Shown: positions 10,671 through 20,840, numbered from the stretch's first letter. The stretch: 64,000 bases of DNA from Janthinobacterium agaricidamnosum (GCF_003667705.1 NZ_CP033019.1:5022001-5086000); one strand, 5' to 3'. Notes: generated from the letters alone by a model not told the origin. Program-made: numbers and translations.

Positions 10671-11387
10671 TTATACGGTCGCGGTGTCCATCACCGCGGC
10701 CACCAGCGCCGGCAGCCTGGCCATGTCGTTGAACACGACATGCGCACCGGCCGCTTTCAACCTATCTTCCTGGCCGGCGGCGATATGCCCGCCGCCGATG
10801 AATCCCAATACCGTCATGCCCGCCGCCACGGCGGCCGTCACGCCCGTCACGCTGTCTTCCAGCACCAGGCACTGGCTCGGCGGCACGCCAAACGCGGCAG
10901 CCGCCGCCAGGTAGACGCCCGGATGCGGCTTTGCATGACCCACCAGGTCGGGCGTAAACACGCGCTTGTCGAACAGCGGCGCCATGCTGGTCCGTTCGAG
11001 TGCCGACAGCACGCGCGCGCTGACGCTGTTCGAGGCCACGGCCTTGGGCAGCGCAATGGCGGCCAGCGCCTGCGCCACGCCGGGCACGGCGCGCAATTGC
11101 GCGTCGCAAGCGGCATCGACGGCGTTGCCGATGGCCATGATCTCGTCGGCCGGCAATTGCGGCAAGCCCAGTTCCTTGTAGATATCCTGCATCAGCGGCA
11201 CCAGGCGCTGGCCCAGGCGCGGCTCGATCAAGCCTTGCAGGGTGACGCCCTCGGGCAGGTTCTGCAGGCGTGGCCCCAGCAACTCCAGCAGCGCTTGCAG
11301 GGCCACGGCTTCGCTGTCGATCAGCACGCCATCGCAGTCGCTGATCAGATGGGTGAAGCGCGGTGGGGTGATGGCGGTATCAGGCAT
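10671..11387 (-). CDS. HAD-superfamily (subfamily IA) phosphatase
   Basis: A 238-residue haloacid-dehalogenase-type hydrolase. It has motif I ISDCDGVLIDSEA with the nucleophile Asp, motif II VASNS, and motif III/IV KPHPGVYL then VLEDSVTGV. These resemble small sugar-phosphate phosphatases of the YieH/GPH type, but the substrate cannot be assigned. The start at 11387 is chosen because GGAGAG lies 7 bases upstream; a longer frame to 11519 gives a non-conserved leader. It converges with hemL, whose stop lies only 2 bases away. Confidence 0.88.
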   Translation of the reverse strand: MPDTAITPPRFTHLISDCDGVLIDSEAVALQALLELLGPRLQNLPEGVTLQGLIEPRLGQRLVPLMQDIYKELGLPQLPADEIMAIGNAVDAACDAQLRAVPGVAQALAAIALPKAVASNSVSARVLSALERTSMAPLFDKRVFTPDLVGHAKPHPGVYLAAAAAFGVPPSQCLVLEDSVTGVTAAVAAGMTVLGFIGGGHIAAGQEDRLKAAGAHVVFNDMARLPALVAAVMDTATV

Positions 11388-11665
11388 GGACTCTCCAGAA
11401 GACAACGGTGACGGGAAATGCGGCGGCCGGCCGGCCAAGGCTGGCATCGCAACGATCATAGGTGGAACAGGCGGACGCTGCCACGCAGAAAACGGCTCAA
11501 TGACGATACTTTTCTGCAAAAGGCAGACTACGGGGAAAAGACTGGCTCAGCACAGGCAACGTAGATACCAATTCAATACCACGCAATACCAGTGATTATC
11601 GCTGATTTTTGAATTTGCTGCGCTCGCCTTGAAACCGGGACGCGGGAGCGTCCCGGCGATGCTGC

Positions 11666-12631
11666 TTATTTCAGCCAGCCGCGGTGGCGGAAGTACAGGA
11701 AGGGCGCGATGGCGCTGGTGATCATCAAGCCCCAGGCCCATGGATAGCCGAACGACCATTCCAGCTCCGGCATCAGCTTGAAGTTCATGCCGTACACGCT
11801 GGCGATCAGGGTAGGCGGCAGGAAGGCCACGCTGGCCACCGAGAATATCTTGATGATCTTGTTCTGGTTGATGTTGATGAAGCCGACGGTGGCGTCCATC
11901 AGGAAGTTGATCTTGTCGAACAGGAACGAGGTGTGGCCATCGAGCGATTCGATGTCGCGCAAAATCTGGCGCGCTTCCTCGAACTGCTCGGAATTGAGCA
12001 AACGGCCGCGCATCAGGAAGCTCACGGCGCGGCGCGTATCCATCATGTTGCGGCGGATACGGCCATTCAAATCTTCCTCGTGGGCAATGGCATTCAGCGC
12101 TTCGGCCGCGTGCGCATCGGTAAATTCCTTTTGCAGCACGCGCGTGCTGACTTCTTCCAGGTTCTGGTAGATGCCTTCGAGCACGTCGGCCGAATATTCG
12201 GCATCGGTGGCGTACAGGTCGAGCAGCACGTCCATGTAGTCGGCAATCGAGCCGGGCCGCGAACGGGCGCGCATGCGCACCAGGCGGAACACGGGCAAGT
12301 CGTCCGTATGCATGGAAAACAGGATCTTGCGGGCCAGAATGAAGGCCACGGTGATGACGCGCGACGGGCCGTCGTCCTCTTCGCGCAAGAAATCCGTGCG
12401 CAGGTGCAAGTCGCCGTTTTCCGCTTCGTAATAGCGGGCCGACGCCTCAATATCCTTGACTTCGTCTTCGCCCGGCAGGGTGACGTTGTAGATGGCCTTG
12501 ACCCAGGCCCGTTCATCATCGGTGGGGTCGGTCAGGTCGACCCACACCGGTTCGGCATTTTCGAGGTCTGCGCGGCTGTCGATCGGCACCTGGTTGAGCC
12601 GGCCATTCTGTAATACAAAGACATTGATCAT
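11666..12631 (-). CDS. corA: CorA-family magnesium/cobalt transporter
   Basis: A 321-residue inner-membrane divalent-cation channel of the CorA family. It has a long cytoplasmic N-terminal domain. Two C-terminal membrane helices follow (about residues 263-282 and 295-315), joined by the signature YGMNF loop, which holds the GMN selectivity motif. The C terminus ends with the usual basic tail (FRHRGWLK). It stands alone: the 278 bases downstream and 221 bases upstream hold no gene that I could recognise. Confidence 0.94.
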   Translation of the reverse strand: MINVFVLQNGRLNQVPIDSRADLENAEPVWVDLTDPTDDERAWVKAIYNVTLPGEDEVKDIEASARYYEAENGDLHLRTDFLREEDDGPSRVITVAFILARKILFSMHTDDLPVFRLVRMRARSRPGSIADYMDVLLDLYATDAEYSADVLEGIYQNLEEVSTRVLQKEFTDAHAAEALNAIAHEEDLNGRIRRNMMDTRRAVSFLMRGRLLNSEQFEEARQILRDIESLDGHTSFLFDKINFLMDATVGFININQNKIIKIFSVASVAFLPPTLIASVYGMNFKLMPELEWSFGYPWAWGLMITSAIAPFLYFRHRGWLK

Positions 12632-12852
12632 GCGCGCTCTCAGCCGGATGTGGGGTTATCGTGATGTGCTGGCGCTGGCGCCAAAAATGAAAACAGCGCA
12701 AGTGTACCCGCAAAGGCCTTTTCACGACCACCCCCGGCACGGCTTTTTCACGGAAAAAGTGCGGCGGTGCACCAAGGGAGGCGATTAAGATGCTGCGCCG
12801 CAATAGTGCCAATCAGGCAGCTTTAACTTTATGCAAAGGAATCGCCCCGCCA

Positions 12853-13578
12853 TCAAGGCAATTCCGCCGCCCCCATGCGGCGCAGGATGACGCCCGTACG
12901 CCGGTTCAGATAACCGGTGTCGCGGTGGCGGTCGTAAAAGCGGGGGTTCGGCAGCATCACGGCCAATTTCGCCGCCTGCGCCGCGCTCAAGCCCGCCGCG
13001 CTGACCTTGTAATAGTGGCGTGCGGCCGCCTCGGCGCCGAAGGTGCCCGTGCCAAATTCCACCACGTTCAGATAAATCTCGAAAATGCGCTGCTTTTCCA
13101 TCAGGTTTTCCAGCATATACGTGATGATCAGTTCCTGGCCCTTGCGCACATAGCTGCGCGAACCGGACAGGAACAGATTCTTCGCCAGCTGCTGCGTGAT
13201 GGTGGAGCCGCCCGCCACGACTTTCTGCTTCTTGCTGTTCTTTTCATATGCCTTTTGCAAGGCTTCCCAGTCCACGCCTTCGTGCTCGGAAAAATTCGCG
13301 TCTTCCGAGGCGATGATGGCCCGTTTCAGATTGTTCGAAATGCGGTTGTACGGCACCCACGTCTGCTGGATCGTGGCATTCGGATTCTTTTCCTGCAAGA
13401 CAGACAACTGTTCGCGCATGAAAGCCGTGCTGGAGGGGTTATGGTCGACCCACCACCAGATTTGCAGGAAGAAATACAGTTGCACGACGATGAAGGCCAG
13501 CACGGGCACGATGAACAGCCACTTGATCCAGCCGTAGCCACGGCCGCTCTTGCGCGTGCCCTTCTTGCCGGCGCTCAC
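12853..13578 (-). CDS. mtgA: Monofunctional biosynthetic peptidoglycan transglycosylase
   Basis: A 241-residue GT51 glycosyltransferase that polymerises glycan strands from lipid II. One N-terminal membrane anchor ([21 protein letters not shown]) is followed by the catalytic motifs [13 protein letters not shown] (with the catalytic Glu), [28 protein letters not shown] and [12 protein letters not shown]. The start is GTG at 13578, overlapping the aroE stop as GTGA. A much longer open frame in this phase runs through aroE out of frame and is not coding. It is the last gene of the mpl-to-mtgA series. Confidence 0.95.
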   Translation of the reverse strand: MSAGKKGTRKSGRGYGWIKWLFIVPVLAFIVVQLYFFLQIWWWVDHNPSSTAFMREQLSVLQEKNPNATIQQTWVPYNRISNNLKRAIIASEDANFSEHEGVDWEALQKAYEKNSKKQKVVAGGSTITQQLAKNLFLSGSRSYVRKGQELIITYMLENLMEKQRIFEIYLNVVEFGTGTFGAEAAARHYYKVSAAGLSAAQAAKLAVMLPNPRFYDRHRDTGYLNRRTGVILRRMGAAELP

Positions 13579-14417
13579 AGGCTGCCCCGCAATTGCGCCA
13601 GCAAATCCTGCGTCTGCGGCCGCACGCCGCGCCACACGTAAAACGATTCGGCCGCCTGCTCCACCAGCATGCCCAGGCCGTCGCGCACCTGCGCGCCATG
13701 CTGGGCGGCAAAATCCATGAAGACGGTGGGCCGGGCGCCGTACATCATGTCCAGCGCCAGGGTGCGGCTGCCGAAGATACCGGGCGGCACGGGCGGCAAG
13801 TCGCCCGCCAGGCTGGCCGAGGTGGCATTGATGACGATATCGAAGACGCCTTCCGGCTGCGTGAAAGCACCGGCGCGCAGCTGGCCGGGGTGCGCCAGCG
13901 CGTCGGCAAACTGCGCCACCAAAACCTCGGCCGTGGCCACGGTGCGGTTGGCAATGAACATTTCCTGCGGCCCCTGTTCCAGCAAAGGCAGCACGACGCC
14001 GCGCGCCGCGCCGCCCGCGCCCAGCAGCAGGACGCGCTTGCCGGCAATGCTCACGCCCGCGTTGCGCACGATGTCGGCCACCAGGCCCGCGCCATCGGTA
14101 TTGTCGCCAAGAATGGTGTCGCCATCGAAACGCAGGGTATTGACGGCGCCGGCGGCCCTGGCCCGCGGCGTCAGCGCGGTGGCCAGCGCGCACGCGTCGA
14201 GCTTGAAGGGCACCGTCACGTTCGCGCCCTTGCCGCCCTCGGCGGCAAACGTGCGGGCCGCCAGCGCGAAGCCGTCGAGCGGAGCCAGGCGGCGCTCGTA
14301 GACCAACGCTTGTCCTGTCTGCAGGGCAAACGCGGCGTGGATCAGGGGGGACTTGCTGTGGGCGATGGGATTGCCGAAGACGCAATATTGATCGGGGTTC
14401 ATCTCTTGCTTGTTCAA
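13575..14417 (-). CDS. aroE: Shikimate dehydrogenase (NADP)
   Basis: A 280-residue enzyme that reduces 3-dehydroshikimate to shikimate. It has the substrate-binding [11 protein letters not shown], the catalytic Lys in [21 protein letters not shown], the NADP-binding [20 protein letters not shown], and [13 protein letters not shown]. The ATG at 14417 overlaps the upstream stop as ATGA. A second ATG five codons later (14402) is equally possible. aroQ of the same pathway lies at 21.5 kb on the other strand. Confidence 0.96.
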   Translation of the reverse strand: MNKQEMNPDQYCVFGNPIAHSKSPLIHAAFALQTGQALVYERRLAPLDGFALAARTFAAEGGKGANVTVPFKLDACALATALTPRARAAGAVNTLRFDGDTILGDNTDGAGLVADIVRNAGVSIAGKRVLLLGAGGAARGVVLPLLEQGPQEMFIANRTVATAEVLVAQFADALAHPGQLRAGAFTQPEGVFDIVINATSASLAGDLPPVPPGIFGSRTLALDMMYGARPTVFMDFAAQHGAQVRDGLGMLVEQAAESFYVWRGVRPQTQDLLAQLRGSL

Positions 14418-15331
14418 TTGCTGCCGCCAGTCAGGTTAGCTTCCATTTTTTCTTCGCGGGTAAATTTGAAACGGGTGATGACGACCCACAGGTCATCTTT
14501 ATCACTCGACAACATATTCGGTGGGAAACGGCCGAACGGCGCCGCGCGGCGCACGATGGCCAGGGCTGCCGCGTCCAGCGCGGGATTACCCGAGCTTTTT
14601 TCCACGCGGACGCCGCCCTCTTTCTGGTAAATCGTGCCATCCTGGAAGATGGGGATGTAGACGACCAGTTCGCCATACATCTTGCGGCCATTGTTTTGCG
14701 GGAAATTCAGGGTGCCGATTTCCTCGATACGCTTTTGCAAGGTCTTGTAATACATGGCATAGCCGACCTCCTGCGTACTGGGCGTAATAAAGGTCTTGCG
14801 CGGGCGCTTGTTCTGGTCTTCCACGGTCTGGCTGATCTCGGCTGCCATGCGGGCGATGGCCTTGCTGCTTTCCATCAAGTCCGAACCGGAGGCCAGGGGA
14901 TTGGGCTTGTCTTTTTCCGTGACGGGCGCGGCGCTGTAGGGCGTCGCCTTGGCCGCCTGCGTCAGCAGTTCCTGCTGCTTCTGCTCCAACTCGGCGATGC
15001 GCCGCGCGCTGGCCTTGACGCTGTCGCCCTCTTCCACCTTGCGCATATCGGGCAAGGGCGACTTGGCGCGGCCCTTGTCGGCCTGGCCACCACCGTCGAG
15101 GTTGGCTTGTGCCAGGGCATCGGCCTTCAGCGGCTTGTCCGCATGCTTGGCATTGACCAGTATTACTTCCAGGCCGGGATCGGTGGCGACGGCCCGCTGC
15201 GGGGGCGGGGCGACAAAATGCATCGCCAGCAAGGCGCCGTGCGCCAGCAGCGATACCGCCACGGCGATCATCAGGAAACGATTCTCTCGGAAAGACTTCA
15301 CGCGCAACCCAGTTAGCAACAAGCACACCAT
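14414..15331 (-). CDS. TonB-like energy-transducer family protein
   Basis: A protein of about 305 residues with one N-terminal membrane helix ([22 protein letters not shown]). A charged, coiled-coil-like periplasmic region follows ([14 protein letters not shown]), ending in a C-terminal TonB-type domain ([40 protein letters not shown]). TonB-type proteins span the periplasm and pass energy to outer-membrane receptors, but no exbB/exbD is present here, so a link to the siderophore receptor at 45 kb is only possible. The start is uncertain: the ATG at 15331 lacks a ribosome-binding site, and GTG 15301 would give a more usual N terminus. Confidence 0.85.
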   Translation of the reverse strand: MVCLLLTGLRVKSFRENRFLMIAVAVSLLAHGALLAMHFVAPPPQRAVATDPGLEVILVNAKHADKPLKADALAQANLDGGGQADKGRAKSPLPDMRKVEEGDSVKASARRIAELEQKQQELLTQAAKATPYSAAPVTEKDKPNPLASGSDLMESSKAIARMAAEISQTVEDQNKRPRKTFITPSTQEVGYAMYYKTLQKRIEEIGTLNFPQNNGRKMYGELVVYIPIFQDGTIYQKEGGVRVEKSSGNPALDAAALAIVRRAAPFGRFPPNMLSSDKDDLWVVITRFKFTREEKMEANLTGGSN

Positions 15332-15408
15332 ACAAGATGGCTGAATTCTACGTCAAAGGGCGACGCGGGAAACAGTTTTAGTCCCGTTTTTCACGCCGCC
15401 CCGCAGCC

Positions 15409-17496
15409 TTACTTGACCTCGGGCTCGCTGACCACGTCTTCGCTGGCCAGTTCCGCCACTTCCGCGTCCGCGTCGCTGACCTGGTTCGCCGCTTCCGGCG
15501 AGGCCTCCGCCGCCGCGTCGCCCTCTTCCGCGCCTTCGTCGTCCGATTCCTCTTCGTAGTCGAGCTCGGCATCGGCCGCCGCATCGGGCACGGCGGCGAT
15601 TTCCAGCAAGCGCGCTTCGATGCTCAGGTCGACTTCATCCCAGCGCAAGAGATCCAGCTTGACCTGCGCACCGCGCGCCACCGATGGCATGCCCGGCAGC
15701 TTGATGACCAGCGGAATGTCGACCAGGCGCAAAATCTCGTCTTTCAGCACGACGGCATCGACCTGGCGCGCGTTTTCCTGGTGCAGCCAGCGCAAGCACC
15801 AGTAGCGTTCCATATTCGACTGGAAATCGCCATACGCTGCATACGCGGCGTCGAAGGCCGAGACGATGGCGAACAGGTTCGCATCGCGCGGCTTGAACGG
15901 GGCCACCAGCGGCGCCGTCACGCCATGCTCGGCGCAGGCGATGATTTGCCACTGGTTCACCAGGTCCGTGTAGCGGCGCAAGGGCGAGGTGCTCCACGCG
16001 TATTGATCCACGCCCAGGCCCTGGTGCGGCGCCGCATGGGTGACCATGCGCACCTGCATCTTTGCCGCCCAGCTATTGCCGCTGCCGCCGCCCTGGCTGC
16101 GGTAGATGCCGGGCACGCCATGGTCGTGCAGCATCTTGCCCCAGGTACTGTTGGCAAAAATCATCAATTCGGCGACGATCTTGTCCAGCGGCGCGCCACG
16201 CTTGCGGCGCGCCACGGTGACGATGTCGTTTTCCACATAAAAGTTGAAATCGACGCGGTTATTCTGTTCCGGCTTCAGGCCGAACGCTTCGCGCTTCTTC
16301 ATGCGGCCCTGTTCCAGCTGCTGCGCCCATTGCCACAGGATGGCGAAGTCGGCCTTGTGCGGATAGTCTCCCTCGCCGCTGGCCAGGGTTTCCTCGTTGA
16401 CCAGGTCGTCGAGCTGGTTATGGCGCAAGTTGCTGGCGATCGGCACCAGTTCGGCGCGCGTCTGCGTGCTGACCACGGCCCAGTCGGCTTTCGGGTCCAG
16501 AGTGGCGTACAGCGACAGGGCCGGGCACGTCGTGCCTTCCGCCAGGGTAAACGCATTGACGATTTCGTCCGGCAGCATGGTGATCTTGTCGCCCGGCATG
16601 TAGACGGTCGACATGCGCTGGCGCGCCATCTTGTCGATCACGTCTTCCGGACGGATGCCCAGGCCCGGCGCAGCGATGTGTATACCCACTTTCACGGTGC
16701 CATCCGGTAACGGTTGCACGGAGAAGGCATCGTCGATCTCGGTCGTGGTCACGTCGTCGATCGAGAAGGCGGCCACGTCGGCCAGCGGCAGCTTGGCCGT
16801 CACGGCGGGCACGGGCACGGTGGGGAAACCGGCGCCTTTCGGGAAGTTTTCGAAGAGGAACTTCGACAGGTGCAAGTCTTTCGGCGAAGCGATACCACCG
16901 ACAGCCAGCATCAGGCGCGGCGGCGTCGTGTGCAATTCCGTGCACGCCGCTTCCAGCGCCTTGTATTCAATCGTGTTCTTGTCCGGCTTGAACAGCAATT
17001 GCAGCACCATGGGCTGCATCGAGGCGGGCAAGCGGTTCTGTTTCAGCTCTTCCACATAGCCTGCCTGCACCAGGGCCTGCTGCTTTTTCTTTTCGATGCC
17101 GGCCAATGCCGCCTTCAAGGACGCTTCCGGCGCCGCCTTGTAGCGGCCACGGCCCTTCTTGTAGAAATACACGGGCGCCGAATGCAGGGCGAGGATCAAG
17201 CCGGCCGCTTCCGGCGGCAAGGGGGCATGGCCGAAATACTCGGCGCCCAGCTCGGCAAAGCCGAACTCGTCTTCGCCCGCCACTTCCCACAGGAAATCGA
17301 GATCGATCTCGGCGGCAACAGCCTTGGCTTGCTCGAGCAACTCGGCCGGGGCCGGCTTTTCATACTGCAGCAGCACGTCCTTGACCTTGACCTTGGTGCG
17401 CTTGCCGCTGGCCATCTCGACCTGATACGCTTCACCCGCTTGCGACAGGACCGTGCCGACCTTGAAATCGCCGGATTCTTCAAAAAATAGATTCAT
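15409..17496 (-). CDS. RNase II/R-family (RNB domain) exoribonuclease
   Basis: A 695-residue protein with a central RNB catalytic domain. The DDVTTTEIDDAFSV segment supplies the metal-binding acidic residues, followed by VGIHIAAPGLGI, ARQRMSTVYMPGDKITMLP and STSPLRRYTDLVNQWQ. The N terminus (residues 1-110) has a short beta-rich region, and the C terminus is a long acidic low-complexity tail (about residues 625-695). The protein would degrade RNA 3' to 5', but it differs from canonical RNase II and RNase R in its N-terminal part and lacks a clear S1 domain. It follows ubiC by 2 bases. Confidence 0.9.
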   Translation of the reverse strand: MNLFFEESGDFKVGTVLSQAGEAYQVEMASGKRTKVKVKDVLLQYEKPAPAELLEQAKAVAAEIDLDFLWEVAGEDEFGFAELGAEYFGHAPLPPEAAGLILALHSAPVYFYKKGRGRYKAAPEASLKAALAGIEKKKQQALVQAGYVEELKQNRLPASMQPMVLQLLFKPDKNTIEYKALEAACTELHTTPPRLMLAVGGIASPKDLHLSKFLFENFPKGAGFPTVPVPAVTAKLPLADVAAFSIDDVTTTEIDDAFSVQPLPDGTVKVGIHIAAPGLGIRPEDVIDKMARQRMSTVYMPGDKITMLPDEIVNAFTLAEGTTCPALSLYATLDPKADWAVVSTQTRAELVPIASNLRHNQLDDLVNEETLASGEGDYPHKADFAILWQWAQQLEQGRMKKREAFGLKPEQNNRVDFNFYVENDIVTVARRKRGAPLDKIVAELMIFANSTWGKMLHDHGVPGIYRSQGGGSGNSWAAKMQVRMVTHAAPHQGLGVDQYAWSTSPLRRYTDLVNQWQIIACAEHGVTAPLVAPFKPRDANLFAIVSAFDAAYAAYGDFQSNMERYWCLRWLHQENARQVDAVVLKDEILRLVDIPLVIKLPGMPSVARGAQVKLDLLRWDEVDLSIEARLLEIAAVPDAAADAELDYEEESDDEGAEEGDAAAEASPEAANQVSDADAEVAELASEDVVSEPEVK

Positions 17497-17498
17497 TG

Positions 17499-18113
17499 TT
17501 ATGCTTTGTTTATTAGTGTGTCGGTTGCAGCGGTGCGAGTGATGGACGTCAACTCGAGCACCGCCGGCAAAAATACTTCTGTTACCAGCAGCAATCCCTG
17601 GTGACGCTGATACAGGCAGCGGCGGGCAAAAAACAGCGACTTGTCGTTGGCGCGCCGCCCTTCCAATGCCAGCGCCGCCTGCGCCCGCTGCACCAGCGGG
17701 TGCCCGGCACGCAAGCGGGCAAATTCCAGTGCACCGCGGCGTACCATGCGGTCGCCAAACAGCGTCGTGCCCAGCGAACGCTCGCCCAGCGCGGAAAACA
17801 AAGGCCAGTCCGTGGCCGTCGCCTGCATGGGCACGACGGTATGGCCAAACACGGCCGGTCTGTTATCACAACGCAACAGCACTTCGCGCTCCCATACCCG
17901 GCCCGCGCGGTGCAAACCAATGATGGCGGCCTCGTCGCTCAAGCAGCGTGCCGTTTCCTGATGCAAACATTGCACGCGGAACGCCTGGCTATGCGCTTTC
18001 AGCTTGGCCGTCAGCGAACCGCCGCCCGTGAGCCAGTGGCGCAGGGCCGGCGGCGCATTGACGGCGTTCACGTGCGCATGCCATTGCGCCTGCCGCAGCG
18101 AACCCGGCCTCAC
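17499..18113 (-). CDS. ubiC: Chorismate lyase (chorismate-pyruvate lyase)
   Basis: A 204-residue protein that removes pyruvate from chorismate to give 4-hydroxybenzoate, the first step of ubiquinone synthesis. UbiC features include LTGGGSLTAKLKAH near residue 30, VWEREVLLRCDNRPAVFGHTVVP and RSLGTTLFGDRMVRRGALEFARL. The start is a GTG at 18113 overlapping the yqiA stop as GTGA. It gives the N terminus RPGSLRQAQWHAHVNAV, which I recall as common in betaproteobacterial UbiC; later starts would cut it. Two bases separate it from the next gene. Confidence 0.92.
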   Translation of the reverse strand: MRPGSLRQAQWHAHVNAVNAPPALRHWLTGGGSLTAKLKAHSQAFRVQCLHQETARCLSDEAAIIGLHRAGRVWEREVLLRCDNRPAVFGHTVVPMQATATDWPLFSALGERSLGTTLFGDRMVRRGALEFARLRAGHPLVQRAQAALALEGRRANDKSLFFARRCLYQRHQGLLLVTEVFLPAVLELTSITRTAATDTLINKA

Positions 18114-18694
18114 TGGGCAGAGTCCGCGTCGATGCCGCAAAAGGCCAGCACGGGCGCCACGTATGCGGCAAATTCGCTGATGCCATGGTCGCTGCCGTCG
18201 ATGACGCACTGCCGCGCACCCTGATAATGCGCCACCATATCGCGGTAGTCGAGCACTTCATCGCCGGTGGCGGCGATCAGGAAGTAACGTTGCGACTCAG
18301 TAATTTTCTCTACAGCAAAGGTTCCAAGTTCGGCGATGTATTCGCGCTTGAACTCGAATGGCTTGTCCGAATGGAACTCCGTCGTCACGCCCACATGCTG
18401 CTCCAGGTCGATCAGGGGCACGATGGCAGGATTGAGCAGCACGGCGCGGCAACCGAGCCGCTCGGCCAGCCAGGTGGCGTAATAGCCGCCCAGCGAGGAG
18501 CCGATAATCGTCAGGTCGGCCGGCGCCACGTCTTTCACTAATGACAAGGCCAATTCAATGGCCAGCTTGGGCGAAGCCGGCAATTGCGGGCACAGCCACT
18601 GTGCTTCGCGGCCCAGCGCCTGCATCTGCGCGGCCAGCAGGCGCGACTTCATCGACAGGGGCGACGAGCGGAATCCATGCAGGTACAGAATCAT
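18110..18694 (-). CDS. YqiA-family esterase
   Basis: A 194-residue alpha/beta-hydrolase of the UPF0227/YqiA family. It begins MILYLHGFRSSPLSMKS, has the nucleophile elbow IGSSLGGYYAT with Ser near residue 90, an Asp in TGDEVLDYRDM and a His in DGSDHGISEF, so the catalytic triad is complete. The family has esterase activity on short acyl esters; its physiological substrate is not known. ATGA overlaps with mpl upstream and GTGA with ubiC downstream show translational coupling. Confidence 0.93.
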   Translation of the reverse strand: MILYLHGFRSSPLSMKSRLLAAQMQALGREAQWLCPQLPASPKLAIELALSLVKDVAPADLTIIGSSLGGYYATWLAERLGCRAVLLNPAIVPLIDLEQHVGVTTEFHSDKPFEFKREYIAELGTFAVEKITESQRYFLIAATGDEVLDYRDMVAHYQGARQCVIDGSDHGISEFAAYVAPVLAFCGIDADSAQ

Positions 18695-20067
18695 CGACCC
18701 AGCGCCTCCAGCAATTTCTGGTGCACGCCGCCAAAGCCGCCGTTGCTCATGACGACGATCTGGTCGCCGGGACGGGCGCTGGCGGCCACGGCGGCCACGA
18801 GGGTATCGATGTCTTCATAGGCGCTGGCAATCTTGCCCAGCGGCGCCAGCGCGTCGCCCAGACTCCAGCCCAGCGCGGCATGACTGCCAAAACCGAAGAC
18901 CAGGTCCGCATCCTTGAGGCTGCCCGGCAACGCCTCTTTCATGGCGCCCAGCTTCATGGTGTTCGAGCGCGGTTCCAGCACGGCCAGGATGCGGCCGCTG
19001 TCGCCTATCTTCTGGCGCAAGCCGCCCACGGTGGTGGCAATGGCCGTCGGATGGTGCGCGAAATCGTCGTACACGGTGATGTCGTTGACCACGCCGCGCA
19101 CTTCCATGCGGCGCTTGACGCTCTCGAACGTGGCCAGCGAAGCGCACGCCTGGGCAATGGGCACACCCACGTGGCGCGCGGCGGCGATGGCCGCCAGCGC
19201 ATTGCTGCGGTTGTGCTTGCCCGTGAGCGCCCAGGCCACATGGCCTTCCTGCTGGCCATTGAAGAAGACGTCGAAGCTGCCGTCGGCCTGCTCTTGCAGT
19301 TGCCAGTGAGCATCTTGACCAAAACTTTCCTGTTCGCTCCAGCAACCGCGCGCCAGCACGCGCTGCAGCGATGCTTCGTCGCCGTTGTACACGAGGCGGC
19401 CGATGCCGGGCACGGTACGCACCAGATGGTGAAATTGCGTCTCGATCGCGTGCAGATCGGGGAAGATGTCGGCGTGATCGTATTCCAGGTTATTCATGAC
19501 GGCCGTCTTCGCGTGGTAATGCACGAATTTGCTGCGCTTGTCGAAGAAGGCTGTGTCGTACTCATCGGCTTCGATGACGAAGAAGTCCGACTCGGCGCTC
19601 TTGCCGTCGATCTTGCCGCTGAGGCGGGCGGAAATGCCAAAGTTCATCGGCACGCCGCCGATCAAAAAGCCCGGCGCGTAGCCCGCGTCTTCGAGTATCC
19701 AGGCCAGCATGGCTGATGTTGTCGTCTTGCCATGCGTGCCGGCCACCGCCAGCACCCACCGATTGCGCAGGATGTGTTCGCCGATCCATTGCGGGCCAGA
19801 TACATAGGGCAGGCTGCGGTTGAGGATTTCTTCCACCAGCGGGTTGCCGCGCGAGACGACATTGCCAATCACATACAAATCCGGGTTCAGCTTGGTCTGT
19901 TCCGGATCGAACCCCTGGATCAGTTCGATTCCCTGCGATTCCAGCTGAGTGCTCATCGGCGGATAGACGTTGGCATCGCAACCGGTGACTTTATGGCCGG
20001 CTTCCTTGGCCAGGACGGCCAGGCCGCCCATGAAGGTACCGCAAATACCGAGAATATGAATATGCAT
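18691..20067 (-). CDS. mpl: UDP-N-acetylmuramate:L-alanyl-gamma-D-glutamyl-meso-diaminopimelate ligase
   Basis: A 458-residue Mur-ligase-family enzyme that attaches recycled murein tripeptide to UDP-MurNAc. It starts MHIHILGICGTFMGGLAVLA. It has the ATP-binding P-loop VAGTHGKTTTSAMLAW, IEADEYDTAFFDKRSKF, which fits Mpl rather than MurC, and DDFAHHPTAIATTV and LEPRSNTMKLG near the C terminus. It heads the operon mpl-yqiA-ubiC-RNase II-tonB-aroE-mtgA. ampD, another murein-recycling gene, is at 34.5 kb. Confidence 0.96.
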   Translation of the reverse strand: MHIHILGICGTFMGGLAVLAKEAGHKVTGCDANVYPPMSTQLESQGIELIQGFDPEQTKLNPDLYVIGNVVSRGNPLVEEILNRSLPYVSGPQWIGEHILRNRWVLAVAGTHGKTTTSAMLAWILEDAGYAPGFLIGGVPMNFGISARLSGKIDGKSAESDFFVIEADEYDTAFFDKRSKFVHYHAKTAVMNNLEYDHADIFPDLHAIETQFHHLVRTVPGIGRLVYNGDEASLQRVLARGCWSEQESFGQDAHWQLQEQADGSFDVFFNGQQEGHVAWALTGKHNRSNALAAIAAARHVGVPIAQACASLATFESVKRRMEVRGVVNDITVYDDFAHHPTAIATTVGGLRQKIGDSGRILAVLEPRSNTMKLGAMKEALPGSLKDADLVFGFGSHAALGWSLGDALAPLGKIASAYEDIDTLVAAVAASARPGDQIVVMSNGGFGGVHQKLLEALGR

Positions 20068-20182
20068 GTGATCAGTGCGAAAGGTGCACGCTTAAGTAAG
20101 TAAGACGGTGAGATAAAAAACAGCAAGTGCAGGATTTTACCTGACGCCATGACTTTTTCCGCTTCGGAGTATCATCTCGCTC

Positions 20183-20821
20183 ATGACGAACGATGCATTT
20201 GACGATAGCGCGCAGTTGCGCCTGGAAATCGCCGCCGCTGCCGCGCGCCTCGTGGCGCAGGATGGCGCCGACTATGGCAGCGCCAAGCGCAAGGCGGCGC
20301 GGCAAGTCCTCGGTGACGCGCCGAACCTGACCAATGTACTGCCTGACAACGACATGATCGAAGAACAGGTGCGGCAATACAATGCCCTGTTCCTGGCCGA
20401 CAGCCAGCCGGCGCGCCTGTTCCAGCTGCGCACGATTGCGCTGCAGGTCATGGAAGCGTTGCAACAATTTCATCCCCTGCTCAGCGGCCCCGTGCTCAAT
20501 GGCACGGCCGGCCCCCATGACGAGATCTATTTGCAGCTGTTTGCCGAGAGCGCCAAGGAAATCCACATCTTCCTGCTGAATAAAAATGTCGTGCTCGACA
20601 TGTCGGAAAGCCCGCATTTCAAGGGAGCGCGTTATGATGCGGTCGAGACAGCCAGTTTCTTGTGGAAAAACGAAGGCGTGCACGCCGCCATGTATGAGCT
20701 CGACGATATGCGCGGCGCGCTGAAAGCCAAGGCGGACGGCAAGGTGCTGCGCACCGATATCGCCGGGCTGCGTAGCCTGCTGGCCGCCAGCCTTGCCGAT
20801 GGCGTGCCGGCTGCCGACTAA
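20183..20821 (+). CDS. Conserved protein of unknown function
   Basis: A 212-residue soluble protein divergent from mpl. It has no signal peptide or membrane helix. The first third is helical and charged (ARLVAQDGADYGSAKRKAARQVL), and the middle has PVLNGTAGPHDEIYLQLFAES followed by EIHIFLLNKNVV. The pattern of a small-residue turn, acidic residues and beta strands is weakly like a nucleotidyltransferase core, but no clear GS...DxD signature is seen. I recall similar proteins next to mpl in other Burkholderiales, which suggests a conserved neighbourhood. It is followed after 19 bases by the thioredoxin-like gene. Function is unknown. Confidence 0.8.
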   Translation: MTNDAFDDSAQLRLEIAAAAARLVAQDGADYGSAKRKAARQVLGDAPNLTNVLPDNDMIEEQVRQYNALFLADSQPARLFQLRTIALQVMEALQQFHPLLSGPVLNGTAGPHDEIYLQLFAESAKEIHIFLLNKNVVLDMSESPHFKGARYDAVETASFLWKNEGVHAAMYELDDMRGALKAKADGKVLRTDIAGLRSLLAASLADGVPAAD

Positions 20822-20840
20822 CATTGATATAGATAAAGTT

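Noticed and set aside
12853..14385. A 510-codon frame that looks like an aroE-mtgA fusion
   Set aside because: The first half is aroE read in a wrong frame; mtgA starts at GTG 13578 within this frame, and aroE occupies another frame.
15366..15386. Hairpin cggga...tcccg with T tract
   Set aside because: The T tract is on the plus strand, where no gene ends; the minus-strand RNase gene has no T run at this place.
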